64,000 nt of DNA from Argentina anserina. Lineage: Eukaryota > Streptophyta > Magnoliopsida > Rosales > Rosaceae. Each line of letters opens with the position of its first letter. Positions within the stretch are counted from its first letter, which is position 1. The position numbers and the translations under genes were made by a program. Location: positions 5,965,001 through 6,029,000 of the forward strand of contig NC_065875.1 in assembly GCF_933775445.1 (NCBI RefSeq), written 5' to 3'. The notes beneath the pieces are model-generated. The model searched no databases. It was given only the letters and a program-made list of their open reading frames with translations, and was not told the origin of the DNA. Positions 11,288 through 23,359 of the stretch are shown here, in pieces.

Positions 11288-13578
11288 ATGGGGGAGTCAT
11301 CTTCATTCTTTGATACGATGATCAGTCATCTGCGTTCAACATCCAAGTATGAGCGTCTGTTTTCTCGTTGTTGACCTTACGTTGTTGTCTGTATATTCTT
11401 GTCTGTGTGAGTTGAAAACAATTTCTAATGACTCTCAACAGTATATGACTGTTGTGTCTGTTTGATTTGTTCATCTGGTTTCATAAATGACAGGCTTACA
11501 GCTGTTTATTCCTAGTAATTTGTTTTCGTGAGTTCTAGTTTCTAAAACTCACACATAGTTTTTTCTTGCCTGTAGAGTAAATATTACTTTGTAATGGAAA
11601 GTAATGAGACTTCATGTTATAGAGTGAAAGGAAGCAATTTAGCTTTACTTTTTCTTAACTCAATCAAATTACCAAATAACATAAATTGGATCCATACAGT
11701 GGGATCATGCGACGTAATTATGAACCAACCAAGGGCCTGGTTTTTGTCTCCTTTCAATCGTCTTATTTGTATTGTCTGTGCTATAAGGTATTACACTGGT
11801 TATCCAAAGGATCTCGGGCCATCAAGGGTCATCCATTTTACATCAGAACGTGAATTTGTCCAGCTCTTACATGAAGGTTATCCTGTTGTTGTGGCATTCA
11901 CCATCAGGTCATTTGGAACCCTTCCATGTCACCTTGTTGTTTACTCAGTTTTAACCCTTTTCCAGTTTTTAACGTCCACACACTCATTTTAGAGTTTGGA
12001 TGATGCAGGTGTAATCTAACAAAACATCTTGACAATGTATTGGAGGAAGCTGCAGCTGAGTTTTATCCACATGTGAAATTCATGCGAGTAAGTTATGTTT
12101 GAATCGTATAGTTATATGCAACGGTCCAGTGTAATAAGATATAACTAGTACCGTCATTTTTACAAAGTATAATTTTTCGTTTAAATTTTATGATGTGAAA
12201 GTGTGTGTGGTAGACTTGTCCGATCCTGCAAACATATTATAAGCACCATGTGACTCACAGTGATGCCTTTAATATTGGTGCTCATCCCAACGCATTCATG
12301 GAATCCGGATATTGAGAAAACCTATCTTGATATAATTTTGAAATCTTCATGTTCCTTAGGTTCCCTGCTGATTCATACTCTATATGGTTTACCTTTTCAG
12401 GTTGAGTGCCCCAAATATCCTGGTTTTTGTATCACGCGGCAGAAGAAGGAATATCCATTTATAGAAGTATTTCATAGTCCAGAACAAGTAAGGGGGAAAT
12501 CTTTTTGTTTTGTATGCCTCTTGAAGTAGATTTAGTTGTTTGTTAATCTTCTATATAGATCTGCATATTTGTTTTTTGGGTTAGGTCAATAATTTCTTTC
12601 TTTTCTGTTTACTGTCTTTGATAATGAATGTTAGAATATGATATAGATAGACTGAGTGAGTGAGTAATGGTGAGGAGTTGTCCACTTTTAGCTTTAGAGA
12701 CTCTTGGTGCCAATTGGTGAGTGCCTACTTTGAATAAGTAATTCTTTGGTCAATAATCAATATGCTGGTAGTAAGTGCTATAAATAAATGAAAAAAGTTA
12801 TTGGAGTAGGAAAACAGACTTTGATTTGTTTGTGTAGTTTAAACTGGTAAATCAACAAATAAAGGGGCCTGATAGATATTGAGACAGTGTTATTTGTGAA
12901 CTGTTTTTTCAAGAGATTTTTTAGGTCGATTTCCACAGAGATAAAATGGAAACTTCTTTCATGAAGGTTATCTTGTTTTCTAAGTGGAAGTTCCTGTTCC
13001 TCTTTTTTTTTTTCAGTGTTTTTCAATGTCATCAGATATGAAATAAAGCATGCATTCATTCTGAGTTTTGAATTATATTTTTAACTGGAAGTTACGAAAA
13101 CATTGTGCCAGGGGTTCCATTATCTTTCCTCGTCAAAATTTTGACGTTGATATGCCTCTCAGGCACTACACCACTACTGAAATTAAATGAACATCATCTT
13201 TCTGGCAGGCATCTAACCAGGGAAAGGTTGCTGATCCTAACATTACAAAGTACTCTGTGAAGGTTCTACCTGTAAGATTTCAAGCTCGCTTATAAAATAT
13301 AATGTTATCTCCTGAAAAGGTGGACTTTATCATATTCTTATCATATTTCTGTGGTCTATCACATAGAGAATCTTGAATAGCATCCTTTACGTGCATACAA
13401 ACAACAATCATTATACTTTGGGATCTTGATCATGCATCAAAAGTTGAGGTTCATTGTCCTTGAAGTATTATCTGATTTGTGCGATCTTGCACTTTTCCAG
13501 TTCCATAACGACACCAGCGCCTATGGGTTTAGAGAATTTTTCAGGCGTAATGGAATACGGTCATCAAATCCACAGTAA
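11288..13578 (+). CDS. Thioredoxin-fold protein lacking CxxC, 161 aa
   Basis: Exons 11288-11346, 11788-11907, 12009-12087, 12401-12487, 13209-13271 and 13501-13578 join in frame at GT/AG borders to give 161 aa. The order resembles a thioredoxin domain: a strand with VVVAFTIR (about residues 50-57), a helix with a lone Cys where the active site would lie (RCNLTKHLD), then VKFMRVECP, EYPFIEVFHSP with the cis-Pro-like turn, and a C-terminal helix GFREFFRRNG. The redox pair CxxC is absent, so it is probably not a disulfide reductase. I recognise it as a conserved small plant thioredoxin-superfamily protein but know no settled function. There is no signal peptide; cytosol is the default guess. The intact frame across six exons and the conserved splice phases argue for a working gene. 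Confidence 0.82.
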
Positions 13579-15805
13579 ACATCTGGTGAGGAGTGAGTTC
13601 ATGTTTATCATGGTTGATCAGATTATGCTTAATTATGTATAATGAAAAAGAAAAACTTGGCACAGATGCAACAGATTGAAAATAAAGGATTAAGTTTCGC
13701 TGCTTTGTTTCAATCTGTACAGATATTTTATGTTTTAACAACTGTCATGTTTATCAGTTCTTGCGCTGGAAGTATGTCTCTCTTTAGGTTCCCTCCAACA
13801 TTTCTTGTTTGAAATTCAGATCTAATTTCAGCAGTGTGAATGAAGCTTTGTATAGTTAATATCTTGACACTGGAGATTTGTGCAATTAGTTTTGGTGTCA
13901 ATAGATAAAGAAGGGGCTCGTAAAATGATACCTTTGGATCCTTTGTCAAAATCCTGTTTGTTTTTGTGAAATTTGAAGGAACTCAAGGAAACTTATGAGA
14001 AGGAACTAATGAAGTCTGAAAATATATGATAAGTCTGGAAGATATAGTGAGTGGTTGATTGGCCGAAATCAAAAACTATTTCATGTTATAATCTCCAGTT
14101 TTGTCTTCCTTCACCTCATTTTGTTTTAGTTGTTCCCCTCTCCTCTCACATCCCTTCCTCATTTCCCCTTCTACCAGCCAAATCACACATTTAAAGCCAT
14201 ATATGTTGCTTTTTTTTTTCCTTGAGAAGGAAGTTGCCTTTCATTTCTTCTGTTTAAAGTTTAAAAAAGATACTGCCAGAAGTAAAACAGCAATACTGTC
14301 CTTGTTTTAAATGCTTGAGAAATTACATTTTAGGAATTTGATGATCACTCTCATGTAACATACTTGGAGATCTCTACTGCTAATGGCAGGAAACTTGTAC
14401 TTTTGTCTAAGAATGAAAAGGTCTAAAAGAGGGTTGAAAGTGATTTAGTTGAGACCTTGAATTGGAAGAGGACAAGGAGTTTGTGAGTTCTGAATCAAAA
14501 TTACATCACCGTGATATCATGTGAATCAATATTAGAACTGACCTTTTGTTGTATTTGGTTGCTGTCTATTTTATATGGTGCAAAGTACGTTTCATAAGAC
14601 TCGTAAAACCAAATACTGCATAGCTATTTGTAGCACAGAAACAAAATGTCGGTGGGATGGAGGTTGGGATATGGGAATTTGGCATTGACATCCATTTTCA
14701 TCTCCATCCGTATTTGCACATGTACACACAACCTGCCAGAACGCACCTTGTTCATCATGATCAGCCTAACCTCTCTACATTGTACTGCCCAGTTCTGTTA
14801 TATATCAGTGTTTCTAAAACCAGTCTAAACTGGCTTCAAATCGTCGATTATTAACATCGGCTGTGAGAGCCGAATAGGGCAGTCATCTCGAACCCCCAAT
14901 TTATGTACATTAGTCAGAAATCCTCTTAGTGTGTATAGTTATTTTCCACGCCCATACGATATCATGCTATGTTTGAATTTCCTAGCGAGTATGATTAAGA
15001 TAGTTTAAGCTGCAATTTGTGAGGATTCAACAAAGCAGTGCATGGCAAACCTCCATATTAGACCAATATTTTGCAACTTTACGATCTTCTGTATGCTTTA
15101 ATTAAGACTAAAGATCATCTCTTTTGTTCTGAACTTTACCATGTTCATACCATAAGCAGTTAAGAAGTCCGGGTTAGGTAATGACGCAGCTAAGTAAGCT
15201 AATCATCTGTCGTTTGTATCGTGACTACATTCAGACTAAGGGTAGGAAGCAAAGTCTCGTATACCTCATCACCTCTACCTCCAATATATTCGAGTTCAAC
15301 GATACTTTTTATTTGAGAAATTCTTATTGATATCTTTATGATTTCTCTCAACATGTATCAATGTTTTTCTCGCCCAAACTTTGTAGCAATGATGGTGGAA
15401 ACTGGAAAGAGCCCCTAGTGGAAAACTTGGACTAAAGCAACACTCCACAGTCAGGTCCTAATAGAATATCAGTGACCATGATAGCTCACTTAAAATATCA
15501 ATGATCATGTCACTTGGTCTCAATTGAATATATGTGATCGCGCGAGTTAATTACACTCGGTTCTTAATTACAGTCTGTCTCTTACAGACTAGCTAAGTGT
15601 GCATTCATTATTATTTCCTAAAGCCTTCTGATCTTTTGACACTGCTAATTAAACTTCTCATAATTGATCAGAAACTTTTAAACCTTATTCCTAAAAACAC
15701 ATTTACAAAGAATGCAACATTGCATGGTTGGTGACTCAAGGGAGTAATTGCCAAGGAATTTTTGAGTTTGATTAAGTTCCTATTCATTGAAGTGGGGTGC
15801 ATAAT
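13579..15805. other. 3'-UTR and gene-free spacer
   Basis: About the first 200 bases are likely the 3'-UTR of the thioredoxin-like gene. The rest, to the gypsy LTR border at 15811, is AT-rich with only short frames. I saw no splice-consistent coding block and no terminal repeats. Confidence 0.5.
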
Positions 15806-18262
15806 GCCATTGTAATACCCCCAAAATTAGTATCTAATTTCCAATGAGTTCTCGGATATTATTAAGTCGGTCGTTGTCCAATTTTATTTTACGAAGGTGA
15901 AAACGAAAGTGTTTGAACGATTAATTGCTCGGAAACGTTCAATTTAAAGGGTATAAGTGTTGTTTTTTTTATTCGTTGGGAATCTTAGAAAACTTCCTTA
16001 ATAAAAGTTGTACAGCTCGTCGATACGAGTTTGTAGACACGTAGCACACGTAATTTAGAGATCATATGAAAAAGTTGTAATCAGTAGACGTTTTGAGATT
16101 CCAGAAATTTGAAGTATAAATTGAAAAATTTCTGGTTAGGGTTCATTATTGCAAGACAACAAAATTTCCTTCTCCTTCTTTCTCTTCCGCGCGCGCCTTC
16201 AGTATCTAAGTTCTTTTTCTGACCCGACCCAACTTTTCCGGCGGTCCTAGGCGGCGGCACTGGTCCAAAAATCTTCCTCTCCTCCATGCGTGCCTCCCTG
16301 TGCTAGTGGATTGTGTGGTTTTGTGCTGACATATACGCATCGAAAGCCGAAAGACGACCCGAAGACCCGGTTTTGATTCCAGCGATCTTTGACGGTGCAA
16401 CAGTCCAAATCTGCGTCTCTTCTCCTTGCAATGTTCTCTGTGGTATTAGGTTGGCTCGTTTTGAGCTGAAAGTTAGAGTTTGAAGAGCATTGGTCGACGA
16501 TTGCAACTCAACTGACGTTAGAGCAGCCCAATACCAGCCTTGCTACGATGTCCTCCTCCTCCTCACTTAGCCTATGTGGTAGTGAGTCACTCCAATTCAA
16601 TCTCACAATTGAGATTTCGAAAATTCAAGTCACTGTTGCGGAGCAGTGCATTTTCGATGGTGAGTTGCTTCAAATTTGGCTTTCTGTTATTGCTAATGCA
16701 TCCGAAATCAAATTTGCAAATGAAGGGTTGATCTTCTAGCGGCAATTTCTGACTGGATTTGTGGTCACTTCAGGTAACAAAATGAATTCATTTCCTTGTT
16801 AATGTGTTAGTTGTCTTGGATTTTCTAGGTTTGTAGTTTTGGGCAAAATGCCGCACATGCGATGGTGTCGGTGTGAGTAGCTAGTCGAGGTGGTGCGTTT
16901 AGAGCAATTTGATTACTGCATATAAGATTGGTAGCTAACTGTTATAAAAATGATACATTAGGGAGCATGATATTATTGGGCGGTCGATTCGTGTGGACCT
17001 GACCTTCACAAATATTGAGTGTGTTCGACTAAGTTTAGCTTCAGGTGGCTTAGCCTCGAGTTCTAGATTAATTGGAAGAGGACATAGAACTTATTAGTTG
17101 TTTTGTACCTCAAGAGTTATTGAGTTGTGCATTGGTATGACTAGGACGTGATGCCTTGTTTGGAGTGGATGTGGGATTTCTTTCCATATTTTGAGTAGAA
17201 GACGCAACGAGAGCTAAGGTAAGTAAACCTCATTTGTTACAAATTTAATTTGAGTTGTTAATATAGTCCATGTATCATTAACTTATAAAAAAATATTTTA
17301 AAAATATGTTTTGGTTTTAAATTACATGAACTTAATCGTCTACAGTTTATGGTAAGTAAAATGGTATTTAATAAAATGATTTTAAAAGGTTTTGGTGGTC
17401 ATGCACTATGGTTTTTGTTGAGAATGAAATTGGATTATGCATGTTGTTAACTGTATATGTATATGTATATTTAATGGTAATAACAATATACATATACACG
17501 TTATATTATATTTTATAGAGTTATTGTTAAGTAATTTGTTAATGTTGGCGGATGAGACCGAAAGGAAAGAAAATGTATATTCCGGTAAATTAGTTTATTG
17601 AATGTGGTTATTTGATAATGTTGGCGGAAGGGACCGGAATTGAAGAAAATGTACATTCCGGTAAATTGGTTTATTGACATGGTTTTGTTTATATTGTGTT
17701 GTTGCGTGAGTCACTTGGATTTATGTACAATATTATCATGAAGGGATTGATATGTAGTATAAGTTGTTTTTTAACATTCGAGTTGTGTTAAAAATATTTT
17801 CTGGTCTTTAGACCTAGGTCACAGTGGCAATTAAATTGAGAACCAAGCATTTGGCCAGGTGATTGGTTACGATAAGTTAAACCTCTAATATGTCCGCCGT
17901 TACATGGTATGAAAGGTATCAAGTGGTGTTATTTGAGTCTCATGAGTGCATGTTTAAAAATAGAAATTCAAGTGTGTTATGTTTTATTTGTTGTTGAGTT
18001 GTTAAATTCCCAAGTTATGAATTTGTCATGTGTTTTTCTTTGAGAAATGAATATTGTGTTTTAAAAGAAAACAGAGTGTGAGTTATTATCTTGGTTTCCA
18101 AATGAAGGTTTCATAGTTATGGTTGAATTGTTGTTTTCTTATTTCATTCATTTGTTGTATATTTATGTGAGTTCTTAAACTATGTTTTTATGCATGAAAC
18201 ACTAATTTTTATCATATATTTATGCAAGTGTGTTATGTGGATAAAAATGTCGTTGCTTATAT

Positions 18263-21200
18263 CACTACTATAAATAAGGGTTATGGAGACATTTGAACTA
18301 GTGTTCTTAAATCTCTTCATTTGGGGACATATATTAGCATGTGTGCCAAATATTTAGTAGGCACAAATCATGTGTCCCTATTTTAGCAAAAAGCATACTT
18401 ATGTGTCCCAAAATTCTTATACTTGTATATAAGGACACTTATGTGTTCCTCTTTTGTATAATTTTTTTTTGATAGTATACATGCATATACCCATAGTAGA
18501 ATACTTATTTTATGATTATCAACTTCGGATATTAGTAGCCGTTGGATGAGACCTTAATTGATCAAATGCCCAATAGTTATAATAGTTATAATGCCTCTTT
18601 CTCTCGACCCAGATAGATCTAGGTTTTCTCTGCCCTCTCTCTATCTCTCTTGCTCTCTCCCGACTTGAGAGTTGAGATCTATGCCATATCTATTTCTTCT
18701 TCTAACCTCATTCTAAATCGGCCGTTGATCTCTCTCCTCTCTACTATATTCTATTGTCCTCTTGCCGATTCAGATGCACAACGCCATCTTTTCCAGTGTA
18801 GACGCGAATGGCGTCAGATTATCTTCTCCCAAGTCCTAGCCCAGGTGACGATCCCAATTTCAAAACTTAATAAGGATGATACAATGGTTTTTTTTTTCAG
18901 TTTCATGTATCTATTCATTGGATTTGATTGCCTCTGATGTTATGTATTCCCCTCAATTGATGTTAATTTTGTGGGTTGGATCTTTTAGGTTGAGCTATAT
19001 GCTTCAGCATTCGCTTCTTTACTGGGAATTAGATCTTCAAAAGTTAGTGGCATCACCACCGTCATTGGAGTGAAACCAAACGAAGACTGAAGGTAGCTCT
19101 CGAAAATCAAAATTTTATGAGTCTTATGCATTAGACATTTACACTTGATCGATTGTGATGGTGTATAATATATTGTCATGTAGAGAAATGTGTTCTTGTT
19201 ATAATATACCTTTGGAATTGTAGGGACTCCCTACTAGGGAGATTGACTTTGTTAAGGAAACACACTCTAACCAAAGGCTCTTATTGCAAAGGGAAAGGAA
19301 GAGAATGCACTCTATTAATATTAGAACCACCTTCAATTGCAAGGTGTAAACCTTTTTTTTATTAGGAACAATGAAGAACTATAGGTGAATTATTGACTTG
19401 GATAACATTTCCATTATATTAAAGATTCTAGTTATATTATCTCCATAACCTTGAATCATTATTTAAGGCTTCTCATATTTTATTCTCGTAATCGAAGTTT
19501 TGCTGGTTATTGATAGAACGTTAATTAAAACGTCTATAATAAACTCTATAAAACATCATCGTTAGTATAAAATAAGGAGAGATCGTTCTTTCCGGGGAAT
19601 TGAAGGGAACTCTAAACTTTTAGTGTTAACAAATAATTTGGGGGGGGGGGGTTTGAGATTGATTGTTACATACTAAAATAAAACCTAAATTACTATTTAC
19701 ATGATCGACTTCTCTTTAACAAACTTAAATCAAATTTACCATTACACCACATAATTACAAGTTCGAATCTATCATGCATTCTAATTTGACCAATTACATA
19801 CTTTTTAGACACCAATACAATTAGAGCCTTAGGGGATCATCTAATCATGCAAGATTTCAATTAACATTTAGATTGACTTAGGGTCTAATTTAAATTTGCA
19901 TGCAATTGAATTCAATAACACTTAGAGTAGAAATTAAACAAGATTACATTTAAGCACCAAATCTTTGTTGGAGACATGTTTCATGTATGGTGTCACCCAC
20001 AATGGTTTTACATGCAAATTTCCAGAATTTTTACCACTTTTAATCTACACAAACCGAATCTACTTAGGGCATGATTCGATTTGTGTCAATATGGTTGATG
20101 AATCTAGCACTTAAACACAATTTTAGGGACTGCATCCAAGCACTAAATTCATATGCACATATTTGAAAATTATCTAAAAGTATGAGAAAGATGATTAGAA
20201 CACAATAATAGAAATACAAACTCATCAATTATAGGAAACCATCAATTTGGCAAAGAACCAAAATCCAATATAACCATCTGAAAATTTTGATTCTTAATAC
20301 AAAAAAATAATCTCACACAAACATCATACTACAATCTTCTTATCTTCATAGACAAAGTATTGTAAAAAATCAAAAACAAACAAACCCACGGAGAAGAGTT
20401 GCGAGAATCACACGTTGTATGAACCTTGGAGGTGTGTCTTCAATAGTGATTTTCAGTGGAGATGGAATTGCTATATGGGGGAGGATGGATTGTTGTTTTG
20501 ATGAATGATGTTTGAGGTAGTATTTTGGTAGAGTTTTGGCTCTTGAATGCAAATGAGAAGTGATCTTATTTGAGAGATGAAGCCATATATATATAGAGGA
20601 AAGAATGAGGGTAGTTGCATCTTTTCTCATATTATAATGTAATGCTTTAATCCGTTAAATCATGTCATGTTTTGTTTCCTAAAACATGATATACTTTAAT
20701 CCCTAAAACATGCCATGTTTTATTTCCTAAAACATGCCATGTTTTATGCCTTTAATGATCATCCTCTATTTAATTGTTGCATGACTTGGCTCCATCTCTT
20801 TTTCTTTAATTATCTCTTCAATCAAATCTGAAAATAAGAAAATAAAATCATAAGTAAGAGATAATTAGTTTCAAAACCTAACAAGGATTCATAGTCAAAT
20901 TAGGACTCTAGACCAATTATGCGTTTTTAACTCATGTAAGCACAAAAATGCATCCAATACCGCCCAAGACTCTTACTACGACTTAATGACTCAATAGTAC
21001 AACAATAAGGGCTAAGTAAAGTACAAATTGAGGTAAAAACATGTTAAGAACGTCGCACAAAGTGCTCCTATCAGTTATATAACTATTTTTGGTTGTTTTA
21101 GATATGACGAAGCTGTATGTTGCTGATAATGAGAGTAGTTCCATCAGGGCACTTGTTCTATAAAAAGGAGGATCAAGATTGCTAGCTGGTGGTGACTAGT

Positions 21201-23053
21201 TTTCTTTACACAATTTGATTAAGGTGAGATGAATAACTTATCTAGTATGTACATCATAATGATAATTCTTATATATAGTTTGGGGATCAAGATGGAATAG
21301 ATTCTGAAGTACTTCAACATCTACTAGGTATCTTGTGTATAAAAGGTGGTCAACTATATGTAGCAGCTCTCCCTCAGCTTATATGGGAAGAATTAATTGT
21401 AAGGTATTTCTCATCCTTCTCTACAAACCAATTGGCTCTGCCAAAACAAATTTAGTTCTTGTAGTCTTTATTTGTACCACTATAGATTATGAAGCTTGAT
21501 ACTTCAATACCTTTAAGCTAACATTGCAGTTCATATATAAATTTGGTAAAGTTACATCCTTGGAAATTTGTTAAAATGATTGATGATGTCATTACCTACC
21601 ATTTCTTTCATGTTAAGTGTTCTACATCAGCTTTTGCTGAGTCAATGTAACTTTTTTTAGCCTTTTGAATTCAATTAATGAAGAAAACCTCATATCAGAA
21701 ACGCTATGATTTTATTCACCTTTTATTTAACATGTCATACTTATGGAAAAAAAGAAATTTTCAATTGAACCGCTTTAATTGAGCATGTACATCTGCGAGC
21801 TTACTAATTTGAGTGCGCAACGATTTTGCTTTAGGCAATTGATTCAGGAAATGGCTTTGCGTTATGACTCCACCTTAACAGGGTATAGATATGGTCCGTT
21901 CTGCTCAAAGTTTGAGATCACTAAGGTGGGTTATTACATTATTATATTCCATGTTTTGATATTGTAATTTAATGTCATTATAGGTATGTATCTGCCACCT
22001 GACTCGTAGATGTATGTTTGATAAGTCTACAGATTAAAGTGTGAGATTAAACTCGTTGAAGTTATGAAAAAAATGGCAAGTGCTCATGAGGTAATCTTTG
22101 TTGGTGTCTTTATCATTTAATAATCTGTGGCTTTTCTTATGTTCTTGCTGTTAATACTTTGTTTCAGTCTCAGTCTCAGTGCTTCTGTGGATATGAATAT
22201 TCTTACTAACGTAAACCATACAACAGGCTAGGGTGCCTCTATCATTTCATAAACCAATATGTAAGTCATACTGTTAGTTTATTGAGTCTGGTGATTTTTG
22301 TTTATAAAGTTTAGAAGCATTTCTCAAAGCATTGTATTAATTATTTTTAATTTCCTTGTTTTATTTTATTGTGTATATATCAATAAGCTTATCAAGAATG
22401 TTTGGTTGTTTTAGGAGAGGCGAAGTACCACTGGACCAGGTTCTAGTATGGGAGCAAATACTTCTGGAGTGGGAGTAGTAGAGGTATGGGGCAAGTACTT
22501 CTGAAGTGGTTAGATTCAAGTATCAAAGTTTAGTTAGATTAGTTTCAAGAACATAGGCTTGTATACAATTGTGGTGGTTAATTGTATAGTTGTTTTGAGA
22601 ATGTAAATATTGTGTTTCAGATTTTGTTGATGTCTTGGTGAATATCTTGTTTCAATGACAAATATATACAGTAATGAATTTTTGTGATTAATATTACAAT
22701 ATTATATTTATTGTTATGATATATATGTAATTTTGAGTGGCAATTACTCCACACTATAGGGACAGGATCAAAAGGTAATAAAAGTCAAGTGAAGACACAT
22801 AAAAGTGTCTCTAATTGGTGGTGTATTTATACACATTCATGGTATTTGTAATCTAGTTTGTGGTTTGAGATACTATGAGACCTACTATATTTGGGGACAT
22901 ATAATTTATATGTCCAAGTTAGCAATAGTAACACTAGCAAAAGGCACATATGTGCTAAATGTCTCTATAGCTCAATAGAGACATATATGTGTCCCTATAG
23001 GTATCAAATGGGACATTTGTTAGTTGTCCCCTTAGACTATATTTCTTGTAGTG
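18263..23053. mobile_element. Non-autonomous CACTA (En/Spm-type) transposon
   Basis: The left end is CACTACTATAAATAAGGG and the right end reads TTTCTTGTAGTG, an imperfect inverted pair starting with CACTAC. Subterminal regions carry scattered short repeats in both orientations (ATGTGTCCC, GGGACACAT, AGAGACA-like) at 18290-18450 and 22770-23040, as expected for CACTA elements. After subtracting the nested solo LTR it is about 3.2 kb. No TNP2/TNPA-like reading frame was recognised. A CT-rich leader-like stretch with a splice-like donor lies at 18600-18850. The 3-bp target duplication is not clean (TAT left, ATA right). Confidence 0.75.
19511..21073 (-). mobile_element. Solo LTR nested inside the CACTA element
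   Basis: On the minus strand this 1563-bp block begins TGATAGGAGCACTTTGTGC (at 21073) and ends GTTCTATCA (at 19511). It is flanked by GTTAT on both sides (19506-19510 and 21074-21078). TGATAG and CTATCA form the short terminal inverted repeat of an LTR. A TATA-rich stretch at 20586-20597 would serve as promoter on the minus strand. No gag or pol is present. It also holds a G12 run near 19639-19651. The family was not identified. Confidence 0.8.
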
Positions 23054-23359
23054 ATATTATAAGCATGTTTATTTGGAGTCAAATTTCCTCATACGAGTTT
23101 AAAAGACTTACTGGATTCGTTGCTTATAACTCGGTGCACCAATCCATAGTATATGGTTATTTATACATGTGATAATCGTCGTGTTTGTGGTGAGAGAATT
23201 AGGGAAAGTAGTGAGATGGGTATGACGATTGTATTTTGAAAATTTTCTTGTAATTAGTTTTCATAGCTATTACATTTATCTTGTAAATCAAGTTTTGTAC
23301 ACGATATAAATATATTTATTTTAAATTTTATTATTTAAAATTCAGAACTTGACAGCCAT

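Larger units (their letters stand above)
15811..23354 (-). mobile_element. Gypsy-type solo LTR (minus orientation), split by a CACTA element
   Basis: The outer borders read TGTAATACCCCC at 15811 and GAACTTGACA ending at 23354, flanked by GCCAT on both sides (15806-15810 and 23355-23359). Removing the CACTA insertion (18263-23053) leaves about 2.75 kb. In reverse complement, parts of it match the 3.1-kb solo LTR at 55737-58847: the GGTGCACCAAT...CATACGAG region here at 23085-23140, and the AGTTGTACAGCTCGT...ACGAG region at 16005-16030. There is no gag or pol and only one LTR copy, so it is a solo LTR left by recombination. The long length and TGTAAyryCCC end suit a long-LTR Ty3/gypsy family, but the clade is inferred. 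Confidence 0.8.

Noticed and set aside
11594..11992. 132-codon frame on the plus strand
   Set aside because: Only its end (11788-11907) is coding. The first part is intron 1 of the thioredoxin-like gene, as shown by the phase-correct splice to the exon at 11288-11346.
20370..20630. 86-codon minus-strand frame
   Set aside because: Lies wholly inside the solo LTR 19511-21073, just downstream of its TATA-like stretch, and has no known motif.
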